Shown here: positions 49,816 through 57,833 of the stretch, piece by piece
Layout: every line of letters starts with the position of its first letter
How positions within the stretch are numbered: the stretch's first letter is position 1
Made by a program: the position numbers and the translations under genes
Notes under the pieces: model-generated
Databases searched by the model: none
What the model saw: only the letters and a program-made list of their open reading frames with translations
Told to the model about the DNA's origin: nothing
Assembly: GCA_910578255.1 (NCBI GenBank)
Contig: CAJTQM010000001.1
Location: 75,578 to 139,577, forward strand
DNA from: an uncultured Oscillospiraceae bacterium
GTDB taxonomy: Bacteria; Bacillota; Clostridia; Oscillospirales; Ruminococcaceae
Length of the DNA: 64,000 bases
Direction of reading: 5' to 3'

Positions 49816-50904
49816 ATGGCAGCACAGGACAAAAAATCGGTCATCAAAGATTTGATCGAACTGGGGAAGTCCAAGGGAAAATTGACCACCAAAGAGATTA
49901 CCGACGCGCTGGAAGAGTTGGATTTCGACGTAGAAAAAGTCGATAAGCTTTATGATACGCTGGATGGGTTAAATATCGAAATCATCGAGGATCTGGAGCC
50001 GGAAATGGATTTGGACCTCAACTCGATTCCGACAACGGCGGCTTCGGAAGAAGAGGCGCCTGCGGCAGAAGGGGTCAACATCGACGATCCGGTGAAGGTC
50101 TACTTAAAAGAAATCGGTCGGGTGCCGCTGTTAAGTTCGGAAGAAGAGGTCGAACTGGCCCAGCGGATGGCCCAGGGGGACGATTACGCCAAAAAACGCC
50201 TGTCCGAGGCAAATCTGCGCCTGGTGGTCAGCATTGCCAAGCGGTATGTGGGCCGGGGAATGCAGTTCCTGGACCTGATTCAGGAGGGGAATTTGGGCCT
50301 TATCAAAGCGGTAGAGAAGTTTGACCACACCAAGGGCTTTAAATTTTCCACCTATGCCACCTGGTGGATCCGGCAGGCGATTACCCGCGCCATCGCGGAT
50401 CAGGCGCGGACCATCCGCATTCCGGTGCATATGGTGGAGACGATCAACAAAGTGAAAAAGGTTTCCAATCAGCTGCTGCACAAAAACGGGCATGAGCCGA
50501 CGGCGGAGGAAATTTCCAAGGAGTTGGACATGCCGGTGGAGAAGGTGCGGGAAATTATGCGGGTTGCCCAGGAGCCGGTGAGTCTGGAAACACCCATCGG
50601 TGAGGAGGAGGACAGCCACCTGGGGGACTTTATCCCCGATGACGACGCGCCCGCCCCGGCGGAGGCGGCCTCCCATACGCTGTTAAAAGAGCAGCTGGGC
50701 GACGTTTTGCAGACACTGACCCCCCGGGAGGAAAAGGTCCTGCGGCTGCGCTTTGGCCTGGAGGACGGCAGAAGCCGCACGCTGGAAGAGGTGGGCAAGG
50801 AGTTTAACGTAACCCGCGAGCGAATTCGGCAGATCGAGGCGAAAGCGCTGCGGAAGCTGCGCCATCCCAGCCGCAGCAAAAAGCTGAAGGACTTTTTGGA
50901 TTAA
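49816..50904 (+). CDS. rpoD: Housekeeping RNA polymerase sigma factor (sigma-A/RpoD)
   Basis: Primary sigma factor, directing RNA polymerase to TTGACA/TATAAT promoters of the kind listed throughout this window. It is 362 residues, short as in Bacillus and Clostridia: region 1.1 (about 5-75), 1.2 (DDPVKVYLKEIGRVPLL), 2 (RLVVSIAKRYVGRGMQFLDL and FKFSTYATWWIRQAI for -10 recognition), 3, and 4 with the -35 helix-turn-helix (VTRERIRQIEAKALRKLRHP). AGGAG lies ten bases before the ATG. Third gene of dgt-dnaG-sigma-A; the 176-base gap before it may hold a further promoter, which I could not identify with confidence. Confidence 0.98.
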   Translation: MAAQDKKSVIKDLIELGKSKGKLTTKEITDALEELDFDVEKVDKLYDTLDGLNIEIIEDLEPEMDLDLNSIPTTAASEEEAPAAEGVNIDDPVKVYLKEIGRVPLLSSEEEVELAQRMAQGDDYAKKRLSEANLRLVVSIAKRYVGRGMQFLDLIQEGNLGLIKAVEKFDHTKGFKFSTYATWWIRQAITRAIADQARTIRIPVHMVETINKVKKVSNQLLHKNGHEPTAEEISKELDMPVEKVREIMRVAQEPVSLETPIGEEEDSHLGDFIPDDDAPAPAEAASHTLLKEQLGDVLQTLTPREEKVLRLRFGLEDGRSRTLEEVGKEFNVTRERIRQIEAKALRKLRHPSRSKKLKDFLD

Positions 50905-51031
50905 AAAGGCCGCGAGGGGAAAGACGCAGAATGTCTGCGGACAGCTGCCGGCAAAAAGGCCGGTTTATTCGGCAAAAGCGCGGCCGCCGGGGCAGGCGGT
51001 ACATATTTTCCGCCGGCGTGAAGAGTGTTTT

Positions 51032-51059
51032 GCATCCCCAAAACGGGGATGGCTGTTTT
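51032..51059 (+). terminator. Possible terminator downstream of the sigma-A gene
   Basis: CATCCCC (51033-51039) pairs with GGGGATG (51045-51051) around AAAAC; GCTGTTTTG follows, giving only a weak T-run. It lies between the sigma gene and the dehydrogenase gene. Confidence 0.4.
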
Positions 51060-51140
51060 GCCGCGCCGCGTAAAGGTTTTTCCCCGTTTAGACGCATAAA
51101 ACAGGGCAGATTTTCACTGCGAAGAAAGGAACGGCGAGAA

Positions 51141-52100
51141 ATGAAGATTGTAATTTTAGACGGTTTCGCGGCAAATCCGGGGGACTTAAGCTGGAAGGGA
51201 CTGGAGCGGTTCGGTCAGGTGATCTGCTATCCCCGGACGGCGCCGGAGCAGGTTTTAAATCGGTCCGAGGGCGTCCAGGTGCTTTTGACCAATAAAACGG
51301 TGTTGGACCGCAGGACGATCGAGGCGCTTCCGGAGTTAAAAATGATCGGCGTTTTGGCCACCGGCTATAATATTGTGGATATTGAAGCGGCCAGAGAGCG
51401 GGGCGTTGTCGTCTGCAACGTCCCGGCTTACAGCACCGATTCGGTGGCGCAGCTGATCTTCAGCTTTATTTTGCAGCACGCAAACCATGTGTACGAGCAC
51501 ACTCAGAGCGTCCAAAAGGGAGACTGGGTGCGAAGCCGGGACTTTTCCTACATGATCGCCCCCCAAACCGAGTTGGCGGGCAAAACCATCGGCTTTGTGG
51601 GCTTTGGCCATGTGGCCCAGAAAACGGCGGACATCGCCGCGGCCTTTGGCATGCAGGTCATCGCCTATTCCCGCACCATGAAAGGGCAGCAGGACCGCGA
51701 AAACTTCCAATGGGTCAGCTTGGAAAAGCTTTGCGCCCAGGCGGATTATGTCAGCGTCAACTGCCCCTTGACCCCCCAGACCCAGGGGCTTATCAACCGG
51801 GATTTTCTGGCGGGGATGAAGCCGTCGGCCATGCTGATCAACACGTCCCGGGGGCCGGTGGTCGTTGAGCAGGATCTGGCCGACGCGCTCAACCAGGGGA
51901 TTATCGCGGCAGCGGCAGTCGACGTGCTTTCCACCGAACCGCCAAAGGCGGACAATCCGCTGCTGCGGGCCAGAAACATCTATTTCACCCCCCATGTGGG
52001 CTGGGCGACCAAGGAAGCCCGCACCCGTCTTTTGCAGGTGACCGAAAACAATCTGGAGGCATTTGTCAAGGGCTGCCCCCAAAACGTGGTGAATCCATAA
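51141..52100 (+). CDS. D-2-hydroxyacid dehydrogenase
   Basis: NAD-dependent oxidoreductase of the D-2-hydroxyacid family, 319 residues. The Rossmann motif is GFVGFGHVAQ; catalytic residues are in INTSRGPVV (Arg), STEPP (Glu) and FTPHVGWAT (His). The overall sequence is closest in style to glycerate or hydroxypyruvate dehydrogenases, but the substrate cannot be assigned. The frame is open upstream into the intergenic region; the ATG at 51141 begins MKIVILDGFAANPGDL and has AAGGA upstream. A strong terminator follows at 52108-52140. Confidence 0.92.
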   Translation: MKIVILDGFAANPGDLSWKGLERFGQVICYPRTAPEQVLNRSEGVQVLLTNKTVLDRRTIEALPELKMIGVLATGYNIVDIEAARERGVVVCNVPAYSTDSVAQLIFSFILQHANHVYEHTQSVQKGDWVRSRDFSYMIAPQTELAGKTIGFVGFGHVAQKTADIAAAFGMQVIAYSRTMKGQQDRENFQWVSLEKLCAQADYVSVNCPLTPQTQGLINRDFLAGMKPSAMLINTSRGPVVVEQDLADALNQGIIAAAAVDVLSTEPPKADNPLLRARNIYFTPHVGWATKEARTRLLQVTENNLEAFVKGCPQNVVNP

Positions 52101-52103
52101 AAG

Positions 52104-52148
52104 AAATGCCCGCCTAAAGCCGATGGACCTTTTGGCGGGCGTTTTTTC
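52104..52148 (+). terminator. Terminator after the 2-hydroxyacid dehydrogenase gene
   Basis: GCCCGCC (52108-52114) pairs with GGCGGGC (52134-52140), with an inner AAAG/CTTT extension; six T follow. Confidence 0.8.
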
Positions 52149-52181
52149 TTAGGAACAAAGCGGTAAAATGCAGGAGGTGTC

Positions 52182-52917
52182 ATGATGAAGGTTGGAATTG
52201 TCTGCGCAGGCGACGATGAACTGGAGCCCTTTTTGCCTGCCATCCAGGACTATAAGATAACCGAAAAGGCCATGCTGAAATTCTACGAAGGAAGGCTGCA
52301 GGGCATAGAGGTTGTGGTCTTGTATTCGGGGGTATGCAAGGTGAATGCCGCCATCGCCACGCAGATTTTGATTGATACGTTTGGCGTACAAGCCGTGATC
52401 AACGCGGGAACAGCAGGGGGAATGGATCCCAGCCTGGAAATATTCGACACGGTGATTTCCACGGAGGTTTGCTATCACGATGTGGCGCAGGATATTTTGA
52501 CCGAATTTCACCCGTGGATGAAATCGGTGTTTTTTCCGGCGGACTGGCAGCTGGTTTCGTTATCCAGGACCGCCGTTAAAAAAACAAAACCGGCACAAAG
52601 GGTCTTTTGGGGGGCGGATGGCAACCGGCGAGGCGTTCATAACTGACGAGGGGCGGCAAAAAATCCTGGAGGAATTCGCGCCGTTAACGGTGGATATGGA
52701 AACGGCGGCCATCGCCCATGTGTGCTATGTAAACCGCGTTCCGTTTCTTGCCATCCGATGCGTTACCGACTCTGCCGCTCACAGCGGAAGCGAAAACTTC
52801 GATAAAAACTGCGCCAGGGCTTCGCTGCTTGCAAAGAATCTGACAGAGGCCTTGCTGCGGGAACTTGCGGCTGTTAAACGCTTATCCCAAACGAAGCTTG
52901 GCGGGATTCAAAAATAA
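52182..52917 (+). pseudogene. mtnN: 5'-methylthioadenosine/S-adenosylhomocysteine nucleosidase, split by a frameshift
   Basis: The 5' part (52182-52646) encodes MMKVGIVCAGDDELEPF and VINAGTAGGMD, the nucleosidase N-terminal half. The 3' part (from 52618, in the +1 frame) encodes MATGEAFITDEGRQ and VDMETAAIAHVCY, the catalytic C-terminal half with the conserved Glu and the final Asp (CVTDSAAHSG). The frames separate at a run of six G (52609-52614): with five G the sequence reads straight through as FWGRMATGEAF, as in intact homologues. The fault is therefore one extra G. It may be a true mutation, a slippage-prone switch, or a sequencing error. A GGGGGGCGG sits just before the internal ATG, so a separate C-terminal fragment might even be translated. 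AGGAGGTG precedes the first ATG. Confidence 0.88.
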
Positions 52918-52955
52918 AAAGGGCAGAACAAATCACGACGATTTGTTCTGCCCTT
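52908..52955 (-). terminator. Strong terminator of the minus-strand GNAT gene
   Basis: A 16-bp perfect stem (52919-52934 with 52940-52955, loop ACGAC) followed on the minus strand by a U-rich tail (complement of AAAAATAAAAA at 52910-52920). It also lies right after the nucleosidase stop and may block the plus-strand transcript. Confidence 0.8.
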
Positions 52956-52991
52956 GGACTTTATGAAATATTATGCCTTTTTCCATTCGCG

Positions 52992-53513
52992 TTACAAAGG
53001 CCGCCTGACCGAAAAGAGGAAATGGGGCATATCGACGCCCCGGTAATGCCTGACGGCGGAATCGACGATCTCCATTCCGTTTCGTTTGGCCACCTTCTGC
53101 GAGGCCAAATTGGTATCCCGGATGATCGAGAAAACCTCCTTTGCCCCAAGGGTCTGAAACGCGTAATTTTTGCAGGCTTGGGCGGCCTCGGTGGCGTATC
53201 CACGATGCCAAAACGCTTTTTGAAACAGGTAGCCGATTTCCAATACCTGCCGATCCTTCCAATCCTGCATAGTCAGGCCGCACTGGCCGATCATCCGATC
53301 CGTTTCCTTTAGGATGACCGCCCACAGGCCAAACCCGAGGGACTCGTAGCGAAAAAGCTGCTTTTGCAGCCATGCCCGGGTTTGCTCCTGGTCAAAAGCG
53401 CCGTTATAAGCGTACATCACCTGATCATCCTGCAAAATCTGGCACAGGGCGGGATAGTCCTCCCAGGTCATTTCCCGCAGAATCAGCCGTGGGGTTTTTA
53501 GCTGAGAAGACAT
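52992..53513 (-). CDS. RimJ/RimL-type GNAT acetyltransferase
   Basis: A 173-residue single-domain GNAT enzyme. N-terminal LKTPRLILREMTWEDYPAL is the typical RimJ/RimL opening; GYLFQKAFWHRGYATEAAQA is the acetyl-CoA-binding Q/R-x-x-G-x-A motif; IIRDTNLASQKVAKRNGM is the conserved asparagine region. Members acetylate ribosomal protein N termini, small molecules or antibiotics; the substrate here is unknown. AGGAGG lies seven bases before the ATG. Single gene between convergent neighbours. Confidence 0.9.
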   Translation of the reverse strand: MSSQLKTPRLILREMTWEDYPALCQILQDDQVMYAYNGAFDQEQTRAWLQKQLFRYESLGFGLWAVILKETDRMIGQCGLTMQDWKDRQVLEIGYLFQKAFWHRGYATEAAQACKNYAFQTLGAKEVFSIIRDTNLASQKVAKRNGMEIVDSAVRHYRGVDMPHFLFSVRRPL

Positions 53514-53564
53514 AGCGATCCTCCTGACAAGCGGTTCTTCCCAAGGGACGGGCCGCCTTTTTTG

Positions 53565-54422
53565 TTAAATAAACTGCTGCTGGTAGAAAAATAAGCCGAT
53601 GGTATCCGGGCCAGCGTGGGTGCACATGGTTCCCCGCATCTGCCGGGCGGAAACCGAAGTGTCCGGCGCTACCCGCAAAATCGCCTCTTCCAATGCCTTT
53701 GCCTTGGCCGGGCAGTTGGAATGGGAAATAAACACGTCGGAGCCGGGGAAGGCGTTGTTTTGGAAAAGGGAGACTAACCGGGCAATCCCCTTTTGAAAGC
53801 CGAACGCGTTGGAATGGTTATACGCCATGCCGTTTCTTACGCCGATGATAGGCTTGATGCTCATCTTGTTAATCAGTCCGCCCTTAATGGAGGAAATCCG
53901 TCCGCCTTTGATCAAAAACCCGATATCCTCCACCAGATAATAAGCGCCGATGTGCAGGGTATCCGCAACCAGCTGGGTTACGATTTCGGCGGCAGGGCGG
54001 CCGTCCTCCCGCATTTTTGCCGCGTGAAAGGCCAGCATGGAGATGGCGAAGGAGGTGCTGGCCGAGTCCACCACGTGGATCCGGCAGGTGCTGTTCTCCT
54101 CCTCAAACAACTCCCGGGCCAATACGGCGCTTTGATGGGTGCCCGATGCCTTAGAGGACATGGTGATGACGATAATGTGTTCCTGGTCGGAAAAACGGCG
54201 ATAGCAGTCTAAAAAAGCCTGGGGGCTGGGCTGAGCGGATTTGGGCACCTGGGGCGCGACCTTTAAATAATCGCAGTATTTGACTGAATCGAACCGCTCG
54301 TCGTCTAAAACGGTGCGCCCCTCGATTTGCAGGCTCAGCGGAACAACGGTGATATCATAGCTTTCGCAGTAATCCGCGGAAAGGTCGGAGCCGGAATCCA
54401 CCAGAATTTTTATCTTGCTCAT
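53565..54422 (-). CDS. DegV family fatty-acid-binding protein
   Basis: A 285-residue protein of the DegV/FakB fold, which binds a fatty acid and presents it to a fatty-acid kinase for phospholipid synthesis. Visible blocks: KILVDSGSDLSADYCESY at the start, TMSSKASGTHQSA (fatty-acid head-group contacts), and GRISSIKGGLINKMSIKPII. GGAGG precedes the ATG at 54420-54422; the frame is open to 54653 but without a ribosome binding site. No fakA gene is in the window. It is transcribed away from the GH25 gene. Confidence 0.92.
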   Translation of the reverse strand: MSKIKILVDSGSDLSADYCESYDITVVPLSLQIEGRTVLDDERFDSVKYCDYLKVAPQVPKSAQPSPQAFLDCYRRFSDQEHIIVITMSSKASGTHQSAVLARELFEEENSTCRIHVVDSASTSFAISMLAFHAAKMREDGRPAAEIVTQLVADTLHIGAYYLVEDIGFLIKGGRISSIKGGLINKMSIKPIIGVRNGMAYNHSNAFGFQKGIARLVSLFQNNAFPGSDVFISHSNCPAKAKALEEAILRVAPDTSVSARQMRGTMCTHAGPDTIGLFFYQQQFI

Positions 54423-54667
54423 AGCCAAAACCTCCACAATATAGTATTCAAAACGATATAATAAACTAATCATACCACGTTTTGAGGATTTTACAATACT
54501 TTTTGCGTTTTTCTCCTTGCTCTGTTTGTAAATTTTTTGGGGAACACAAAAGGGATTTCCGTTTATTTTTCCCGAAGGCACTGAAAAAATCCACCGAACA
54601 GGTCTTTTGAACGCAGGTTTGCAGGCGCGCATACAATAGAATATTCTGAACAAGGGGGGAACACCCG

Positions 54668-55501
54668 ATGCAAAACGGGATTGACGTTGCCAGTGTAAAC
54701 GGCATGGTAGACTGGGAGCAGGTGAAGGCGGCGGGAATGGACTTTGCCATCATCCGGGCCGGCTGGACCTTTTATGAGGGGGGTCTGGAGGAGGACCGGC
54801 TCTTTGCGCGAAACATGGAGGGGGCTGCTGCCGCGGGTCTGGATATCGGCGTTTATGTCTATTCCTACGACCGTTCGCCACAGGCGGCGCGCACCGCGGC
54901 CCAAAGGCTGGACCGGCTGTTGCAGCCTTATAAGACCATCACCTATCCGGTTTGGTTTGACATAGAGGACCGGTGGAATCTGACGGCGGGAAAACAGCTG
55001 AACACGCAAATCTGCCAGGCGTTTTTGTCGTCGATGGAAGAAGCGGGCTATTACACCGGAATCTACAGCTTTGCCAACTTCCTCACCGGCTATCTGGACC
55101 GGGAGGCCCTTTCCGCCTACGACGTATGGGTGGCGGACTACCGCGAGCCTATGGGCTACGACGGGCCGTTTGGGATGTGGCAGTATGGCATTGTCGGAAG
55201 CCAGGGGCTCTTTGGCCGGGATTACACCATCCGCGGCCAGGTACCGGGGCTTTCGGGAAACTGCGATGTGGATTACGCTTACAAAGACTATCCGACGATT
55301 ATCCGCCGGGCGGGGCTGAACCATCTGGACCCCTTCCCGGAGCCGGAGCCGGGTCCAGATCCGGAGCCCGACCCTGATCCTGATCCGAAACCCGATCCGG
55401 AGCCAAATCCGGACTGCGAGCAGGCTATCCAGCAGCTGGAAAAGGCCAAAGAGGCGTTGGCTTGGATTGAGCGGATCGCATCCCAGGCGCTGGAGGAGTA
55501 G
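54668..55501 (+). CDS. GH25 (lysozyme-type muramidase) without signal peptide
   Basis: A 277-residue protein whose first 210 residues form a glycoside hydrolase 25 domain. Catalytic acids are in place: D6 in NGIDVASVNGMVDW, and D98/E100 in WFDIED. It cleaves the beta-1,4 bond of peptidoglycan in this family. There is no signal peptide: the enzyme starts directly with MQNGIDVAS, as in phage endolysins that rely on a holin. After the domain comes a Pro/Asp/Glu tandem-repeat hinge (PEPEPGPDPEPDPDPDP, about 217-243) and a short coiled C-terminal helix. No holin or other phage gene is adjacent. Its release mechanism and use are therefore unclear. Confidence 0.9.
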   Translation: MQNGIDVASVNGMVDWEQVKAAGMDFAIIRAGWTFYEGGLEEDRLFARNMEGAAAAGLDIGVYVYSYDRSPQAARTAAQRLDRLLQPYKTITYPVWFDIEDRWNLTAGKQLNTQICQAFLSSMEEAGYYTGIYSFANFLTGYLDREALSAYDVWVADYREPMGYDGPFGMWQYGIVGSQGLFGRDYTIRGQVPGLSGNCDVDYAYKDYPTIIRRAGLNHLDPFPEPEPGPDPEPDPDPDPKPDPEPNPDCEQAIQQLEKAKEALAWIERIASQALEE

Positions 55502-55564
55502 CAGGGAAAAACCACCGGTGCGGCCTTTGAAAAATTAGTCCGCTTTATGGGACAGTGACTTTGC

Positions 55565-55570
55565 TATGAT
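55565..55570 (+). promoter_or_regulatory. Possible extended -10 element of the ImmA/IrrE-like gene
   Basis: TATGAT (55565-55570) with an upstream TG (TGCTATGAT). A weak CTTTAT lies 16 bases upstream. It would make the gene independent of GH25. Confidence 0.35.
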
Positions 55571-55618
55571 CAGAGTTGGGAAATCCCCATTGACTGACAG
55601 CAAGGAGAAGGACGACGG

Positions 55619-56065
55619 ATGAAGCACGATCTGGAAGAGGTTTACAAGGATTTGGAAAAAGAGGACATTACGGTTTTGCCGTACCGGTTTCAGCACATCA
55701 AAAGCGTTTCACTGGAACAGGAAAAGGTGGTTGGAATCGACCAGAGCAAAATTGAAGGCCGCGCGGAGGAATACACGATTTTGATCCATGAAAAGGGACA
55801 TTTCGACTCCGGCGCGTTTTATACGCCGTGCTGCCCGTACCTTTTGCGGGAGCAGGCCGAATGCCGGGCGGACCGGGCGGCGATTTTGCGGTATATTCCG
55901 CTGGAGGAACTGCGGGAGTTGGTTTCTCAAGGGGTGGTCGAGATCTGGGAGTTGGCGGAGCGGTTTGGCGTGACCGAAACGTTTATGAAAAAGGCGGTGA
56001 CCTTTTACAAGGACGCCTTGGGGGTATCCCTTCGTTGGGAAAAGCCGGCGCCGGACAAAAAATAA
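55619..56065 (+). CDS. ImmA/IrrE-like zinc metallopeptidase
   Basis: A 148-residue protein with the peptidase motif H57-E58-K-G-H61 in ILIHEKGHFDSGAF and a downstream acidic ligand region (REQAECRADRAAIL), the arrangement of the ImmA/IrrE family. These proteases cut XRE-type repressors of mobile elements in response to damage signals. No repressor gene is adjacent. The nearest genes are GH25 and two amidotransferases, so the target is unknown. Translation starts at the ATG at 55619, after AAGGAGAAGGACG. A strong terminator follows directly. Confidence 0.85.
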   Translation: MKHDLEEVYKDLEKEDITVLPYRFQHIKSVSLEQEKVVGIDQSKIEGRAEEYTILIHEKGHFDSGAFYTPCCPYLLREQAECRADRAAILRYIPLEELRELVSQGVVEIWELAERFGVTETFMKKAVTFYKDALGVSLRWEKPAPDKK

Positions 56066-56100
56066 AAGCCGGATGGGTCACAGTTGCCCATCCGGCTTTT
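56064..56100. terminator. Bidirectional terminator between the ImmA-like and amidotransferase genes
   Basis: Perfect 14-bp stem AAAAGCCGGATGGG (56064-56077) with 56087-56100. A-run and T-run flank it. Confidence 0.85.
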
Positions 56101-56116
56101 GGCTGTAGTTTCGATT

Positions 56117-56815
56117 TTATTTTCGGTATTTCAGACAGATTTCGCTGAATTTTTGGAATAAAACGGTGGTGTCCGGCCCGTCGAAGGGATCGGGAAGATC
56201 GCCGCGCATCCGCTCCGGATGCCACTGCACCGCGTAGATGGGCAGCGACTGATGCTCTACCGCCTCGATTACGCCGTCGTGGGAGCGGGCGGTGACCTTT
56301 AAGGGATCGGCCAGCTGGTCAATCCGATTGTTGTGGCGGCTGTTGGTGATGAATTTTTCCCCGAACAGCCGGCCGATCAGCGAATCCGGCTCGGCAACAA
56401 TTTCATGCTTGTGCATCAGATGCTCGACCCCGTCGGTCAGCTTAAACTTTTTGGCCAGAGTTCCGCCCAAAAAGACGTTGATATTCTGCTGCCCGCGGCA
56501 GATGCCCAGCACCGGCTTGCCGGCTTTTTCGAACGCGTGAAACAGCGCTTCGTCCAGTGGGTCGCGCTTTCCCTTTTCCACGGCCTTGGCCTGGGCGGCG
56601 TATTCGGGCGAGGGCATATACATGGCGCTGCCGGTGAGGACCAGCCCGTCGCACAGGCGGGCATATTCCTCCGCCAACTCGATGTCGGTGGCCATTACCG
56701 GCACGCCGCCGCCGGCGGTAACGCCCAGAAAATACTTTTTGTTGACCATCCATCCGTCGTTAAAAAACTGCGGTTCCACAGCGGGAGCCGGCGCGATACA
56801 GATCAAAGGCTTCAT
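56117..56815 (-). CDS. Class I glutamine amidotransferase-like (gamma-glutamyl hydrolase, C26) protein
   Basis: A 232-residue enzyme of the PuuD/C26 type that hydrolyses gamma-glutamyl amides. The nucleophile C106 (VLGICRGQQNINV) and the His-Glu pair H199/E201 (VQWHPERM) are present, so it should be active. AAAGGAGG precedes the ATG. Its start codon shares a base with the stop of the upstream paralogue (TGATG), so translation is coupled. Substrate unknown; no gamma-glutamylputrescine pathway genes are nearby. Confidence 0.9.
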   Translation of the reverse strand: MKPLICIAPAPAVEPQFFNDGWMVNKKYFLGVTAGGGVPVMATDIELAEEYARLCDGLVLTGSAMYMPSPEYAAQAKAVEKGKRDPLDEALFHAFEKAGKPVLGICRGQQNINVFLGGTLAKKFKLTDGVEHLMHKHEIVAEPDSLIGRLFGEKFITNSRHNNRIDQLADPLKVTARSHDGVIEAVEHQSLPIYAVQWHPERMRGDLPDPFDGPDTTVLFQKFSEICLKYRK

Positions 56816-57504
56816 CAGCGGTTTCCTCCTTTGCAAAGGCTGATCAGGCGTTGGAACAGCTTTTGGTCCGCCGGGGACTGGGACTGCTCCGGGTGCCACT
56901 GAACGGCGAAAACCGGCAGGGAGGTATGCTCCACTGCTTCGATTAAGCCGTCAGGCGAATGGGCGCAGACCTTCAAATCCCGGCCCAGTTCCTTGATGCC
57001 CTGATGGTGCTGGCTGACGACCTCCTCTTGGCCGTAGCAATCGGCGAAGGTGCCGGGCTCGGCGAGGATCGGATGGTTTTTGCCGTCGTGCTCGCGGCCG
57101 CCGTCCTTTAAAAGATCCATGTACAAAGAGCCGCCCTGAGCCACGTTGAGAATTTGTATGCCGCGGCCGATGCCAAAGACCGGCTTGCCCAGCGCCATAA
57201 AGGCTTTTAACAGCGCAAAGTCCATGTCGTCCCGCAACTCGTTGAGCGGGTGACCCGGGCCGCCCATGCGGTCCTTATAAATTTCGCCGTAATTGCCTGC
57301 GTGGATGTCGCTGACGCCGCCGGTGAGCAAAAGCCCGTCGGCCATGGCGGCGTATTCGGCGGCGCAGGTCACGTCAAAAGCGGTGACGGGGATGCCGCCT
57401 GCCTCTTTGACACATTGGGTATACCGGCCGCTGATAATCGCGTGGGGGGCCTGGAACATGGGGTTAAACCCATCGTCCGGCCCGATTAGGATTACAGGTT
57501 TCAT
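56815..57504 (-). CDS. C26-like amidotransferase paralogue lacking the nucleophilic cysteine
   Basis: A 229-residue paralogue of the next gene, opening MKPVILIGPDDG. The nucleophile elbow reads VFGIGRGIQIL, so glycine G113 replaces the cysteine; the His/Glu part (VQWHPEQ, H204/E206) and SQHHQG are kept. It should not hydrolyse amides by the usual mechanism. It could be a regulatory or structural partner of the active paralogue, with which it is translationally coupled, or a ligand-binding protein. The conserved fold and absence of frame damage argue against a pseudogene. Start at ATG 57502-57504, after GGAGG. Its promoter lies at 57583-57611. Confidence 0.88.
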   Translation of the reverse strand: MKPVILIGPDDGFNPMFQAPHAIISGRYTQCVKEAGGIPVTAFDVTCAAEYAAMADGLLLTGGVSDIHAGNYGEIYKDRMGGPGHPLNELRDDMDFALLKAFMALGKPVFGIGRGIQILNVAQGGSLYMDLLKDGGREHDGKNHPILAEPGTFADCYGQEEVVSQHHQGIKELGRDLKVCAHSPDGLIEAVEHTSLPVFAVQWHPEQSQSPADQKLFQRLISLCKGGNR

Positions 57505-57582
57505 CGTCTTCCTCCAATCAAAAAAGAAACCGCCGCCGGCCAAAGCAAAAACGGCGGCGAGTATTAGAAAAATTCCTATTTC

Positions 57583-57611
57583 AATATACAATTTTTCAGG
57601 GATTCTGTCAA
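57583..57611 (-). promoter_or_regulatory. Sigma-A promoter of the amidotransferase pair
   Basis: Minus strand: perfect TTGACA (57611-57606), 17-base spacer, TATATT (57588-57583). Confidence 0.75.
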
Positions 57612-57742
57612 ATTTTTTTACGGAGCCGCGGTTCTTTTTGTTTAATACACCGTATAACGCCGCTTCACTGCTGTTAAGGACGAAAAGCACCGTCGTTGTC
57701 CGGCCTGACGAGGGGTCGGATCACAGTGGTGCTTTTATAAAA

Positions 57743-57778
57743 AAATCGGAGCAAGCGATCTGTCGCTTGCTCCGATTT
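57743..57778. terminator. Perfect 16-bp hairpin at the edge of the AT-rich islet
   Basis: AAATCGGAGCAAGCGA (57743-57758) and its exact reverse complement (57763-57778) with loop TCTG. On the minus strand the A-rich bases at 57737-57745 give a U-run, so it can end the kinase transcript. Confidence 0.65.
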
Positions 57779-57813
57779 GTGAGCGCCGCATGAAAAAGAT
57801 ATTTTTGCATTTT

Positions 57814-57833
57814 CAGCGGTGGGATTTGAACTC
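57814..57833 (-). other. Possible tRNA 3'-end fragment (candidate attachment-site remnant)
   Basis: On the minus strand the bases read GAGAGTTCAAATCCCACCGC: a T-loop (TTCAAAT), a CCCAC-like 3' T-stem strand and the start of an acceptor. The 5' T-stem strand does not pair, so it is not a working tRNA. It lies at the boundary of an AT-rich insert, where integration into tRNA genes leaves such remnants. Short length makes chance plausible. Confidence 0.3.

Larger units (their letters stand above)
57612..57833. other. Structured intergenic region with two stable hairpins
   Basis: No gene. AAAAGCACC (57683-57691) pairs with GGTGCTTTT (57728-57736) outside an inner TCCG...CGGA stem, and a second perfect 16-bp hairpin follows (57743-57758 with 57763-57778, loop TCTG). 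The first could terminate the plus direction; the second has the look of a terminator in both directions. This is also the junction between GC-rich backbone and the AT-rich islet. Confidence 0.5.

Noticed and set aside
55330..55430. Short GA/CC-rich tandem pattern read as a CRISPR or DNA repeat
   Set aside because: It is the coding sequence of the Pro/Asp/Glu hinge of the GH25 protein; there are no spacers.
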